Source of the DNA: Lingula anatina
Lineage: Eukaryota; Brachiopoda; Lingulata; Lingulida; Lingulidae
Reading direction: 5' to 3'
Assembly: GCF_001039355.2 (NCBI RefSeq)
Contig: NW_019774169.1
Coordinates: 49,079 to 113,078 of the forward strand
DNA: 64,000 nt
Below the pieces are notes generated by a model. It made no database searches. It had not been told where the DNA came from and saw only the letters and a program-made list of their open reading frames with translations. This document shows positions 1 through 12,800 of this stretch, piece by piece. The position numbers were made by a program, and so were the translations under genes. Every line of letters starts with the position of its first letter. Position 1 is the first letter of the stretch.

Positions 1-392
1 TTCGGGACCGATTTTTACCAGTTTGGTGGCAGATTAATACATTCTTGATAATGAAAAAAAAAAAAAATAGTTGCATATCATAGCAAAAACACCCTTAAAA
101 CCGAACAAAACGTTTATACCTGGTCAAATAACGTTTCTAGGTATTATATTAATAAACTACTACTACTACTAATGATAATAATAACAAGATTTGCACACGC
201 AAAAAAGTTTACACGAAATATATCTTTTTAAGAGCTAAGTATTTACATTCAAAGTAACATCACCATTTTAAAGAATTCTTGACCAACGTATACAATACGT
301 ATCACGTTTTTGGCAGAACTGTTTAAGTAGTTCAGTATATTGTATTTATATTTATTTGCTTTTGTATTTATACCGAAAGTTTATCATACAAA

Positions 393-1684
393 CTATACCA
401 AGGCCAATTCGACTGAAGAATATGCAAGGATTTTGTGATGTTGAGGTAGATCGACGTCCCTCTTAGTAAACATCTTCCTCATCTCGAACGCTATCTTGAA
501 CGTGTCTTTGTTGGTAGCCATGATTTCTTTACCAACTTCATTTTCTGTATTCAAGTACATATCGACGTTTGCATCTTGTGGAACTGATTGAAGCAGACGC
601 ACCAGGAGAAGTCTTGAGACGAGAGAAGAGTCGGCGAACAGGGGGCAAATACGATAGGAGTGCGTCGCCGCTGAGCTCGCACCATAGCCTACAATATTTC
701 CACTTTTGTCCAGAGCTGTGAATGATTTAACCGAAGGTCTTGCCAGCCATTTCTCAACGAAAGTGCGCCGTGGAATGGTGTGGATTTCGGCATCATATTT
801 GACCAGCGCTTCAAAGTCTACTTTAGATGTGGGGACGATGTCAACACTGCTGTCACCCTGTACACTGATGGTCGATAGATCAATACGGCCACAAATTAGA
901 GGACATTTGTAGGTGGATACGCTGTAGCCATGCTTTTTCAGGATTTCCTCTCTATGAAGGACAGATTTTACACCAAAATTTCTTTCTCCAATAAATTCAG
1001 ACCGCTTTGCCCAAAGCTGTTTTGCTAAAAAAAGTAAAACAATAATATAAAATGAAATAAAGATAGCGATAAACTTTAAGGACTCGTTCCTGCAAGCTAT
1101 ATTTTCGCATTTTGTGCGAGTCTTGACACCGCTGCCACTCTCTTGATTGTTTTTCAGTGAAACACTCACCTATACCCTTTCCTCTTAGTTCCGGAATAAC
1201 GGCTGCAAGACCACCAAAGGCTTCCTGGTCATTAAGGAGATTAGCCATCATGGAACCTGTCCATAATATAAATCCATTTGAAAAAATTTAAAAAAAAAAC
1301 TAAAATCAGTTCAGTTAAAACGTTCAAATTCTGAAAGGGTAGGTTTCACTTCAACTTAAAAAAAAAAGATTGTGTGTAAAGCCCATTTCATCACCCGTTC
1401 TACATTAAAGTTTCGTATATTTCACTGAATACATACATTTTAATGCATTTATTCAATTTATTTTGTCAAATGCAATGAAGTCATGAAAAGCTTGGACTCA
1501 CCTACAACATTCCCGTCTAGTTCAGCAACAAGGAACGATTTTCCAGCAATATCTACGAAAGCTTCCACGGTCTCTTGGCTGTAATTCCAGTTCTCATGAT
1601 CGTAGATTTTGAACAGAATAGGGACATCTTTCTTCTCCACTTGTCGTATTTTGATTCTTGACAATATATCTCCCTCGGTAGCTA
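393..1684 (-). CDS. GNAT-family N-acetyltransferase (YitH/HolE-like), 3' exons
   Basis: Three exons are readable on the minus strand: 1684-1502, 1256-1170 and 1024-393 (stop TAG at 395-393). Joined in phase they encode about 300 residues. The first exon has the opening strand-helix of a GNAT fold (IRQVEKKDVPILFKIYDHE). The second carries the acetyl-CoA-binding motif A with RGKGIG after GGLAAVIPEL. The last exon continues with AKQLWAKRSEF and a second, C-terminal domain ending KILAYSSVELALV, the layout of the two-domain YitH/HolE acetyltransferases. The acyl acceptor cannot be predicted. Exon 1684-1502 begins after a good acceptor and has no in-frame ATG ahead of it, so at least one 5' coding exon is missing; I could not place it. 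Family assignment is from motifs; the exact orthologue is unknown. Confidence 0.75.
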
Positions 1685-2550
1685 CTGAAAATGTCCGTGA
1701 CCTTAGTTGAAAAAACGAGAATCACCTTTTAGAAAATATACTTTGATTTCAGATAGCCACATATAAATATATATATGAGACCAACTTACCTAACTACAAA
1801 GCTGAACTTTTATATTGAGTTTAAATTTAAATGAACAGAACCAAGATAGAAAGCAAGACGCCATCCGCTGAAAAGAGAACTGGGGATTCCCCGACTTCGG
1901 TTTGGGTCTCCTCCCTAGATCTCCATACACACATGTTGAAAATTTCTTCAAGTATATCTTAAATTTTGATAAGCCTGATTTTGACCTGAGATTTCAGAAC
2001 GGATTATTCTATTTTCAAATGTTTATAATGTTTCGAAATTGGCTTTATCATATGTAAGGTTATGTGTGAGGTTAATTCATATCATTATGGTATGAATATA
2101 TTTTTATCATGCTATCATACATACTGCTGGGATAATGTCCTCTTGTTTATTATGTCACTCGAGAACACGTATCTTGATCTACATCTTGTTGTTAGTGGAA
2201 TGGACATACGAGCTGCCCTTACAAGAGGACTCCATATCATCGGTATCATCTTTATTGGCCTGTCAGGTAAGTAATAAAATAAGATGAATTAAGATATATA
2301 CGCAAAGACATTTCACTGAAAGTCAGAGAAAGTTGGTACATGGAGATGGTTTTTAGAACAGAGATTGTGGTAGTCGTTCTTCATTTACCCTTCAACCCAT
2401 CGCTCGTATTAAAACGTCCGTATGCATCATCATGAATAATGGCCAGCTAGGACGCTACTTGTCAAAGGTTCATAAATCATTTGTTTCTGTCTTTTCTTCT
2501 TTTACAATAGCAAGCGACATCCTGGAGATTAAACTGCCATGGAAAAGGGC
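1685..2550. other. No recognisable gene; probable 5' side of the GNAT gene
   Basis: AT-rich sequence upstream of the readable GNAT exons. The missing first exon probably lies here or further right. Open frames present (for example 2062-2274) lack splice-site context and resemble no family I know. Confidence 0.4.
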
Positions 2551-2553
2551 TCA

Positions 2554-2796
2554 TTTCCAACGAAACAATCATTCTACGTAGATCGATCCAACTTGGCGGG
2601 GACTCTCTCTGAATGCAATCAGATTAAGAGATAAACACGCCTCCTCTTGGCGTTGAGTAAAATACAGAAAAGCTGGGGATTCTACGAGTATGTTGGAAAA
2701 GAGGAGGCGTGTTAGTCTGTAAATCTACTTGCATTCAGGGAGAGTCCACGCGGAGTTGGGTCAATCTATGTAGACCAATAGTTTCATTGGAAACGA
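2554..2796. repeat. Foldback (long hairpin) repeat, member 1
   Basis: Two arms of about 95 nt pair with each other around a loop of about 50 nt. The left arm runs from TTTCCAACGAAACAATCATT through GACTCTCTCTGAATGCAA to CACGCCTCCTCTT near 2648. The right arm runs from AGAGGAGGCGTG near 2701 through TTGCATTCAGGGAGAGTCC to CATTGGAAA near 2793. No coding capacity. A related hairpin lies at about 35232-35403. Confidence 0.75.
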
Positions 2797-3032
2797 AACC
2801 TTAGGAAATAAAAATAAATAAGCCATAATATTGCTTTAATAGGTCTTGGCTTGATGGGCAAATTATCCGGCCTCTTAACGTGCACACGCGTGGTTAAGGA
2901 GACTGCATATATTTGTCAACCTTATTTTCTTTAATTTTCATAAAGCATTCTAAAACAAAGATTCTTCTACACTAAATCGAGATGATATGACCGAAACAAT
3001 AAACAGACAGTGACTTATAATACATATAAGGC

Positions 3033-3243
3033 TCTATTCCCATAGATTTTAGATCGATCTATCCCCGCGGGGAGTCTCACTAGATTACTTTCAGATAATC
3101 CGACTTAAATGTCCGTCCCGCCTACTACAAGCTGTAAGGGGGTAATTAACTTTCGTGTCCGCCCGGCTGACAGCTATTAAGCGTGAACCCCCAGGGAGTT
3201 AGGCCGATCTAAAGTAGGTCGATCTAATCTATGGAAATGGGGT
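3033..3243. repeat. Inverted repeat, diverged foldback element
   Basis: CCCATAGATTTTAGATCGATC at the left faces GATCTAATCTATGG at the right in inverted orientation. The internal TAGATCGATC and CGGGGAGTCTC resemble the arm of the 2554-2796 hairpin, so this may be a distant member. The interior is GC-richer than its surroundings. Confidence 0.5.
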
Positions 3244-3641
3244 GTAAGACAATATACTTATATTAGAACGATGTCCACGTAGGCCTACATCACCTGTACC
3301 TATTATAAACAGTTATTCATACTGAAACTGAATCTGGACAAGAAAAGTGTAACAGAGGCGTATGAGCTGGAGGGAAGAGGTCTTAATGCCCTCGCATTTT
3401 TTCAACCATTCATGAACGTAAAGAACGGTTGCCCCCTCCATCCCACTCTAAATTTTGCTCCAAAAATTATTTTATAAAACATTTTAAAGCAAGCACTCCA
3501 GCCTAGCTGTCAAAACAAACGTATAAAATCTAATTGAATATTGTTAATAACATAAATGGAGACCACTGTTGTGCAATGTTGAACAATAAGGGAAAGCACT
3601 CCCCCTTCAAACATGGGTCCAATGTCATGTGCTTGAGCAGG

Positions 3642-3787
3642 ATATCCCTTTCCTCTACCAAGAGCACAGATAGATTCGTCACTAGATATCCTCAGATCTC
3701 TCTGATTAAAATGACAGTACTCTCTGTACGCGTGAGAGAAGATGTCCATACATAATAAAAACTGCGGCCCTGGTAGAGGGTAGGATA
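3642..3787. repeat. MITE-like element with CCTCTACCA inverted ends
   Basis: The left end reads ATATCCCTTTCCTCTACCA. The right end is TGGTAGAGGGTAGGATAT, approximately its reverse complement. The same terminal sequence (TACCCTCTACCAGGGCC) bounds the element at 46980-47111, so the two belong to one small non-autonomous family. Non-coding. Confidence 0.6.
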
Positions 3788-4882
3788 TTCCCAACACTGT
3801 TATCATATAACAAGGCAAATATACATGCAGCACCACGAGACTGGTATGAGGTAAGAAGTGGGGCGACAAGCTGTCTTCAATGACTCAAATGACGTGTCCA
3901 CACTTTCCCTATCTCCCAAAAGGATTTCTCAACTTCCATATGTTACGCAAAACCCTCGGTAAAACCAGACTAAACTTAAAATTTATCCAACCTAAAAGGT
4001 AGTTAAAATCATCTCTAGGTAAAAATTAGTCGATCATGGCGGTTTTAGGTCTAAATCATAGTGCAAGCACCTAGAACTTATTACTATTATTAGCCGTACA
4101 TGGCCGTACAGTTGATTAGTCGCCAAGCATACGGATTTTTCAGCTGTCCTTTAGGCTGCTCATCTGGCTGTTGTCGGTATGTTGTTGCATACAACAATTG
4201 CACACTCACCGCTTACTGTCCACACATAGTTTGTTATGTCACTGCTCAAATGGCGGTTGACCTGGTCGAAATGAATGAAGCACACGTGGCACAGTCGTAT
4301 ATATATATGTGAATCTGGATGTGGACCTGAGAAAAATGCTGGAAGGTGGAGGGGGTCTGTTGAGCCCTATAATAATTAAGTAAATTGTACCCAGTAGTAA
4401 TGAATCCTTTGATTGGTTTGGGGAAAGGAAACGTCTAACACTTTATGAAAAATATTTTTTAAAAAGGCAAAAATTCCCTCTGCACCATTCGCCATTTGAT
4501 TGCATAGATTTGAACGTGACTTATACTCACCTGTCATTACAGCACTTACCTGGGATTCTATGTCAAAGGTGTCGTGTAAATCACCCAGATAAGAAGAATC
4601 ACAGGACAAACGGGCCCATGATGTTAAAATAAATTAGGTCTGATATGAATGCTATACTCACTAAGTCTGTGGAACCTAAACATGCCTAAACCACGGACCT
4701 AATAATGCCCAAACCAAGGAGTTACTCCTTGCCTAAACCTAGGTAAAACGTACAGACTAACATACAGTAACTAGTAGCGGAAGTAACCTAGATTAGGTAT
4801 AAAGCATGCATACGTTAAAGAACAACGCGATAAAAGATTTGAATATGAGTCTTTCAAATTTCATCTGGGGATCAATATAAAA

Positions 4883-5129
4883 CATATACACACTGGACAA
4901 TAGAAGTGTCACCCCCAGGATCAGAGTAATCAAAGTTATAATGCCTGGTCTACTTATAATGTGACTAATGGGTATAAAACCGCTGTACCATGGAATTGTA
5001 TTGTTGGTCTTTTTGTGAAATTTGATGTTAATAAAATGATACCAGGAGCATATCATTCCACGGTCATTTATCTCCCCCAAAGTATTGGTTCAGTAGGGAT
5101 GACTCTTCTATTGTCCAGTGTATACACGT
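4883..5129. repeat. Inverted repeat with arms of about 33 nt
   Basis: ACACTGGACAATAGAAGTGT on the left is matched by ACTCTTCTATTGTCCAGTGT in inverted orientation on the right. The open frames on both strands here (both ending in LLLSSVY-like peptides) are by-products of the repeat, not genes. Confidence 0.6.
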
Positions 5130-6600
5130 TGGGCTTACATTGTATTCACCAAAATATGCGAAAAATACAAGCAGCCATGCCATATATATGCATAGACGAT
5201 TTTCTTGTGTCTAGAATAATTTATATTGTACAGCACTCACCGCGGATCTAAATTGCATTTTGTCAAGTTTCATATTCATAAGTATTATACAGATGTAGAT
5301 TTTTTTTCAAAACCACTTTTTTTCTCTTGATTCTGAACAGTTACGTAGGCCTACGTTCCCTGCATTCTAACTTAGTGCGAATTCAAGGCAGGCATTTAAA
5401 TCATTGTCTGTAAAGGCGATGTAAAGTGACTCTGATATATATGGACAGGCTAAAAATAAATTAAGACAACATAAAATCCTTGTAGCCTGCAAAGTTATGT
5501 CTCAAGAGAAAAAAGGTGAATTGTTGGCAATATGCAGTTTGCATTGATTCTGTTGACAATTAAAAGAATAAAACTAGAAAGAAGCTAAATGGTGCTAAAT
5601 TTTGGCATTGCACATGCGTTTTTACGGAGGCAATACCATGAATTAATTGAAATTTTGTTGAAATTTAGAGGTTATTAAAAATAATTCAGCAGGCTATGGC
5701 GTTATTGACCATCTGGTTTTTGCTATCTAAATTGCCGTTAAATTTTTCGGTCCCATGTAAAATTTTTAAAAGACGATATACGTACATTATAGTTTATCAG
5801 TGTCATCTGAAATATACCAATAAGTTCCGTTATCTTGGGTACGTACTACCAACATCAAGAACTCATATATTTATGCAGGTCAGTATGGAAGTAGGTCCCA
5901 CGCACACATTTCGTTATTACTTTGAGCAGGAGGGGCAGAGAAAACCTCATGTCCTCCCTCTTTTTCCCCCTGTTAATCACAACTTAACATAACCTATGCC
6001 ATAAGAGCGATTGTCGAATGCGATAAGAGGCCTAGGCCTATTGGTATTTCAGCCTGGATCAAGCCTAGCAAGAGCATGACCCACGTCACAGTTGTCAACC
6101 ATGTAGGCCTACGTGTCTGATAGTGATAGTTTATTTCACCGTGACATTTTTGTCGTTAGTCTGATAGCATATAAACAAAATTAACCGAAGAATAAAAAGA
6201 TGTCCTAGCTTTTGCAATTGTTGATTCACAAATTTGCATATCTATGTATAAACACTTCGTCTACGACTGAAAATATTTCATTAAAAAGTGTTCATTCCAA
6301 GTGCAGAAAGTGTACAAGAATGGGGTGTCCTTATAATTAAAATACAAAATCTAATTAAGATAGGCCTACTAGTACATTTGCACACGTGTAGCCTACTAAT
6401 ATAGGCCTATAATCATTATAGGCTCATAATAATTTTTTAAACATCTTATATTAGCAGCAACATTCTTCTCTAAGGGAATCAGTGCATAGACCTATATTTA
6501 AAATCTTTTTTAAAACACAAAAAGTTGCTCATGGTTGATGTAGAGCACACTCAGTACCGAGTGAAAGAGGGATCGTAGAAGGGAAGACACCGATTCTTCG
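5130..6600. other. Gene-poor spacer upstream of MTA
   Basis: No exon-like frame with splice sites is seen. Several GTAGGCCTAC-type palindromic words recur (for example near 5347, 6105, 6361 and 6400); they look like background simple sequence rather than a defined element. Confidence 0.4.
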
Positions 6601-6626
6601 CTGTAACAATCTGCAGGGATATTTAG

Positions 6627-6634
6627 TGACGTCA
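6627..6634. promoter_or_regulatory. Perfect CRE palindrome upstream of MTA
   Basis: TGACGTCA sits inside the 12-nt palindrome AGTGACGTCACT about 175 nt upstream of the MTA start codon, consistent with a CREB/ATF site in a promoter or 5' UTR. An 8-mer like this is expected about once per 64 kb by chance, so position is the main support. Confidence 0.35.
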
Positions 6635-6805
6635 CTGATTGAGTGAAAGAGCAAGGAAGACTGTCGCATTCGCAACCGGGGGTGCTCATCTCACCCATCG
6701 ATCTCAAGGTTTGTTGAGCGTTCAGGAGAGTTCCATGTCTTAACAGGAAGAAGTGCGAGGCCTCTGGATCATCATAGTTTAGAAAATATATTTTAATTCG
6801 TCAGA

Positions 6806-9800
6806 ATGGCTGCGAATATGTACCGGGTTGGAGGTAAGTATCTCAACCCATGTGCATATGCTTGGCGGATGGATACGCGATTGTTCAGTTATAATTCACT
6901 CCGAAAATGGTTGTGATTTTTGTGAAAAACAGATTATTCAGTGTTTCAATGAAGGTGTTGTGTACCAAATATCACACTGGGCACAAATTTTTGTTTTTTC
7001 GAATGGAAAAGGAGTTTAATTCTTTGTTTGTCGTTATCGCAATCGCGCGCGGTTGGTAGTGATACGGCTCGATTGTGCCGCATCAAAATCGCGATATTAC
7101 TGGTTGAATACTATTTCTAGGGAAGTTCAGAAGCTTTAACTCGGATCCCGAGGTTAAGCAGATTTTTGTGTTCAAGGATTTATTCTGAAATTTAGTTTTC
7201 TTTGGTTGCAATTAGTACATTTGTCTCTCGGGGACTATTTTGTGCCAATGCATTTTGCCCACCCAAAGCAATCACCCTCCTTTGTTCTTTCCTTCAGACT
7301 ATGTGTACTTTGAGACATCGTCTACGTCACCATATCAGATTAGACGAATAGAAGAACTAAACAAGGTATGATTGGATTGAGGCAGTATTTTAAGTATTAA
7401 GACACAAGTGTATTTTATAATCATAGTCTAGATCTAATATTTTAAAAGCAAAGTCTCCCATGTTTTTTTTATGAATAATTTTGCAAGGTAATTGTAGTAA
7501 GTCGGTTTCCAATCAGTGTGTATGGTATTTAACTTTTTTCATTGAATATCTTTTTTTTTTACAAGAAAAATTGCTATGTTGAGCAGATTATTACTCATTT
7601 AGTTCAAAATACCTCTTGATGCAATGTGGTTTTTTTCTCTTGCAGACACCAAATGGCAATGTGGAGGCCAAAGTCATGTGTTTCTACAGGCGGAGAGACA
7701 TTTCCAACTCTCTTATCATGTTGGCAGATAAACACCAAAGTAAGAATCTTAATTGTTGCCTCTTTTGTGCCTTGCTTGGCAATGGAGCCTTGCATGCCAC
7801 ATGTGTATTTAAATTAATTCAAGTTTCTGTAAAGAAACCTTTCTTTTGATTTCAAACAGAACTTAGTAGAAAAACGTTGTTTTTCTCTAAGATTATGCAA
7901 CTGGAATATACATAATCCTGTGTTGTACAATGCATCTACTTTAGGTACACTTGAAGATGACCAAGAAATGGAGGAAAATGATGATGTATCAGAGCAGCAA
8001 AGGCATCAGCTCAAGCACAGAGAACTCTTTTTATCAAGACAAGTGGAGACATTACCTGCCACGCATATACGAGGAAAGAGTACAGTAACTTTATTGAATG
8101 AAACAGAGCTGCTAGCATCTTACTTAAATAAAGAGGTAATTGTTAATATTAGGTTCCATGCAGAAGCAGTAGAATCTTATATGAACATTGCAGCGTGAAA
8201 TGGCTTGCTTTCCTGGAATTTGGAAAACATTTTAAAAGTATAACCAGTTTTTATCAATTTTTGTGTGTACATTTTCATACAATATCCATAAGGCTGTGAA
8301 CAGTATGATTCAGTGAAGTGTGTGATGAGAAATACACAGACCTGTTCTGAGTAAATGTATGAAGTAATTTTCAATCCAGCTGTGACATTGAAATTTTAAG
8401 AGATTAAATAGGTGTGTATGGAATAATAAGAGGAAACAATACAGGGGTTAAGTTACAGACAAATTTATTTATGTCCCCATGTTAGCATTTTTACAATGGT
8501 AGTAGATGTGCAGAAAATGACATTCTAATTATTTTACAGGACACATTTTTTTATTCACTGGTGTATGACCCCCAACAGAAAACCTTACTGGCAGACAAGG
8601 GGGAGATCCGTGTAGGTGGAAGATATCAAGCAGATGTACAACCACTACTTAAAGAAGGTAAGTTTATTGTGCAAGGAATTTAACAGACATGGGGGTTTTT
8701 GTAGACAAAGTCCAGACATAGATATTTAAATAGACACCCACATATGTTTAAATTATAATTTTCTGTCATAGGTTCCCAAATTAAAAAAATATATATTGTT
8801 TGCTTCAGCAGTTTTGAATTTGGACTGGCCTCTAAATGATGATCTAAGTGCTGTAATTATTGTTTGAAAATTTACCCATTACATTTGACATTTAGGTTGA
8901 AAGAAATTTTAAGTTTAATTTCACTGGATATATGCATTTGAAATACTAATATGCAGTTATGTGTATGCAGTTAAATCCAAGGAAAAAAATACTCCTGTGG
9001 TAAACTGAACCAGTATTTCCTTCATTGATTTATATTTTCCCTTTGTAGGTGAAAGTGATGGAAGGAAGATGGAAGACCTTGAAGAACTAGTCTGGAATCC
9101 AGAAACCCATTTATCTGACAGACAGATTGACCAGTTCATGGTTATAGCCAGGCAAGTATTAGCAGTTTCAAAACAGTGGGTCAGATTAGGATTTAAATGT
9201 ATTTTACACCAGTATTTCTGAGAAACTAAAAATGTTTGAGATAATTGAAATTTGTGATCAGTTAAAAAGACTTCTGACAGAATTGATGAGAGAGATAAAA
9301 TGAACTACATTGATAAAAGAGAGAGGGAAAAAAGAATTCCTGTATATTTTCAAAAGGGTACCTACCATTATTTTGACCATTGATTCATTGTTTATGTAAT
9401 ATAACTTTCAGGGCTGTTGGGACCTTTGCTAGAGCACTTGACTGCACAAGTACAGTAAGACAACCAAGTTTACATATGAGTGCTGCTGCTGCTTCCAGGG
9501 ATGTCACATTGGTATGTAACACCTCATGACATAAAAAGGGCTGGGTATTGGTTTCTTTATATCGGACAAAGAACCTGTTATATAAGGCAAGCCTTATGAG
9601 GACTGAAATTATAAAGAACTTTGCTCACAAAGAAGGAAAATTTTCAATGTTTCATGCCATTTTATCCAGAAAAGTGCTGCTACAATACAATGGCATTAAA
9701 CCCATGTTTTTGCCCATACATCAGATTTGTACTTCTATTTGTTAGTTCCATGCCATGGATACCCTCCACAAACACCAGTACAACACAGCCACTGCCATCT

Positions 9801-12800
9801 CCAGTCTGGTGCCTCCAGGGGGACCAGTGCTGTGTCGAGACGAGATGGAAGAGTGGTCTGCCTCAGAGGCCAACTTGTTTGAGGAAGCCTTGGACAAATA
9901 TGGGAAAGACTTCAATGACATTCGACAAGATTTTGTGAGTAAATCATTGTGCTGAAAACTGGTCAGACTTAAATTTTTTTCCTCTGGTTTGTTGTAGATA
10001 TTGAAGTGAATGATGAGAACTTTCACAGACCTGTTCTGAAAGAACTAGGTGTAGATTTCTTCAATCCAACCCTGACACTTCAAATATTATTTGAAAGTTT
10101 TTCATTTTTCTCGGTTATTGACAAAATAGATATGTTTCGTTTTTGAGTCGGTGTACTTAAATTGCATTATTGTTTGTGCACTAATTATTTTTATAAAACA
10201 AGTGCTTAAATGTTGATTTCATTTCATTATGCAGCTCCCCTGGAAGACTTTGAAGAGTATTGTGGAATATTATTACATGTGGAAGACCACAGATAGATAT
10301 GTGCAACAGGTAAGATACAGTTCCCTTAGATGACACCATTGTCTTGTATCTATGTTATCTGTGATTAAATATGGGTGACAAATGGTTTAAATACATTTTG
10401 TGCTTGGAGTTGACAAAAGGAAGCCTTTATGTTTTAATAAAAAAAAGTTAAAAAATAGAAAGATATTATATTGATTGTTACTTTTCATTATTCATTTCAA
10501 TTCTAAATTAATTGACTCTAAAAACTGCACATTAAATAAATTTAATTTTTGTTGCAGAAAAGAATTAAGGCAGCAGAGGCTGAAAGTAAATTGAAGCAGG
10601 TCTACATTCCCAACTAGTAAGTTTTTATAATTGAAATTTATAATATTGATAATGGGAAATGCTGTTTGTAACATTAAGGCTACCCATATTGTTGATTGTG
10701 CTCTCAAGTAGATGATGGTTTTGATACAACGGTTATAATGTTGACTACTTTTCTCAGTAACAAGCCAAATCCGGCCCAGTTGCCCAACAATAAGAATGGT
10801 TCTGCTGCGTCTGCTGCTGCTGGTGCTGCTGCCCCTGGGGCAGGGGGAGAGGGTGTGCTCTCCAGGGCCTGTGAAAGCTGCTACAGTAAGTATGACTTTT
10901 TGTATGGGTAGGCATGGTTTAACTGTAATTTTGTAAGGATGTGAAATGGCTGTTTCATTGATGATCTTCTGTTGAAGAGAAGTGAAAATACATATTTAGG
11001 TTTCTTGGTTTTAGGCTGATAATGTATAACTCTTTTTGGAAGATTAGGCAATCTAAGTTAAATGCTACATTATCAAATAACAGTGACAATCTGTCTTGAG
11101 AATTTGGAATATCCTTTTCTCTTGGACATGATTAAGACATATAAAAGTTTGTCATTATTTAACATGTGCATATTTATATGTCCATTCATTTTGTAATTAC
11201 CATCTTTTCTCAGCTGCCCATTCTTCCCAGTGGTATGCCTGGGGTCCTGCCCACATGCAATGTCGGCTCTGCTCCAGTTGCTGGATATACTGGAAGAAGT
11301 ATGGTGGGCTTAAAATGCCTACAAGACTTGGTAAGTAAACTGTTATAGGAGAACTTCTTTTAAAAATTTAAATAAAGACATTATGTGAAGATAGAAGATA
11401 AAGGTGCTTTGTTGAGTGATTGACTTTTAAACATGTTGGGTATGGATACAAGTATTTGGAATATCTCCCAGAAGGTAGAAATATCCATGATAAGCATTTT
11501 GAACAATTTTCATGAGTGTCTGTATATATTGAGTGTACCAGGGGTTACATATGATGTAACATGTAGCTGCTACCCTGATGTTTGTTTGTTTATCTGGTAT
11601 ATTTTGTAATGCATGACTGTAGTCTCCCAAATTTTCTTCTTTTTATTTTCCATCTTTCAGAAAGATGGGTCAGCTTTTTTTATTATAATAGTTGTTATAC
11701 TGTACTCTACCCTGGTTCTGCCTTGTTTTAAGGATGTATTTCATTTAAATTTTGATTTTAAAAGAGTGACCATAGAGCAACCTTTATGTGCTTTGGATAA
11801 TCTCATTTTGCATGTTCTAAATGAACTGTAGAGCAAATATCATGATATAATATTGAAAAAACTTTGCAAGTCTTGATGTTTTTTTTAGAAAACTTTTAGT
11901 CTCAGGGTTTAGCTTTCAATTTAGTTTCCTTTATTTAAAATGAGCATTTTTCAGTTGTGTAGTACATGGTTTGTGTTTATGTTATGTCATTGATCTATTT
12001 TGGGCCAAATATATATGAATCTCTGCATTGCCAATACTGGTGTGTAGATGATTCAATGGCCAGTTTAATCCAGATTCTGAAGTTGATATTTTGTTCAAAT
12101 TGTAGATAAAATAGAAAGTTATTTGGATATAAAATTTTAACTAATCACAAAAAGGTCCAATGGCTGATTGAAATGAAGTCAAAATTGAATGATAACATGA
12201 TACGTCATTATGATCAATTTTTCTGTCATTAAGTGTAAGGGAAAAAAGAAGTATAGAAAAACCTTAGTTCAACCAAAAATGTGTCAACTTCACAATGTGG
12301 AACCTCATTGGGCTCAGTTTAGCATTTTAAAAGATTTTTACCATTAGCTTTGAGTGTTCAGGCAAGTTGATTATGTTTGGCCAGGTCAAAAACTGATTTA
12401 CTAAAAAGAGATATAAATAGATTATTTATCCCAAATGACAATTTCCTTCTGTTGCGTAAGGAAAAAAAAAAAGAAGAAAAAAGATTGAAAAGAATGAAAG
12501 ATTGAGCCCAGTTATTGCTTTGAGTAAAGATGTTTTCTTTTCACATATGTGTACTATTTGTCCTGTTTAGATGGAGAACGCCCAGCACCCAACCAGAGGC
12601 AAGGTTAGATGAACATGTTTATTGCATAAGACTAGAAGTATATATACCAGTACCAGTATCTATGACTTTCACAATTTCAGAGGAATACATAATATAATAA
12701 TTCAATTATCAGATATTTAGAGCTTGTACTTTTTATTTGCATTTTAGTTCTTTAACTGTTTTCCATTCACTTGCTGTTATTTAGACCCCAATTCCAAGTG

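Noticed and set aside
1808-1815. TATAAAAG on the minus strand as a TATA box for the GNAT gene
   Set aside because: A donor-like GTAAGT follows within about 25 nt, leaving no room for a transcription start and first exon; likely chance in AT-rich DNA.
4793-5251. Two overlapping frames with hydrophobic stretches on opposite strands
   Set aside because: Both derive from the inverted repeat at 4883-5129, which makes similar peptides on the two strands.
10955-11030. Possible sixth snoRNA in MTA intron 11 (TTGATGAT ... CTGA)
   Set aside because: No terminal stem, no shared guide, and no rRNA complementarity that I recognise; chance C/D-like words are common in AT-rich introns.
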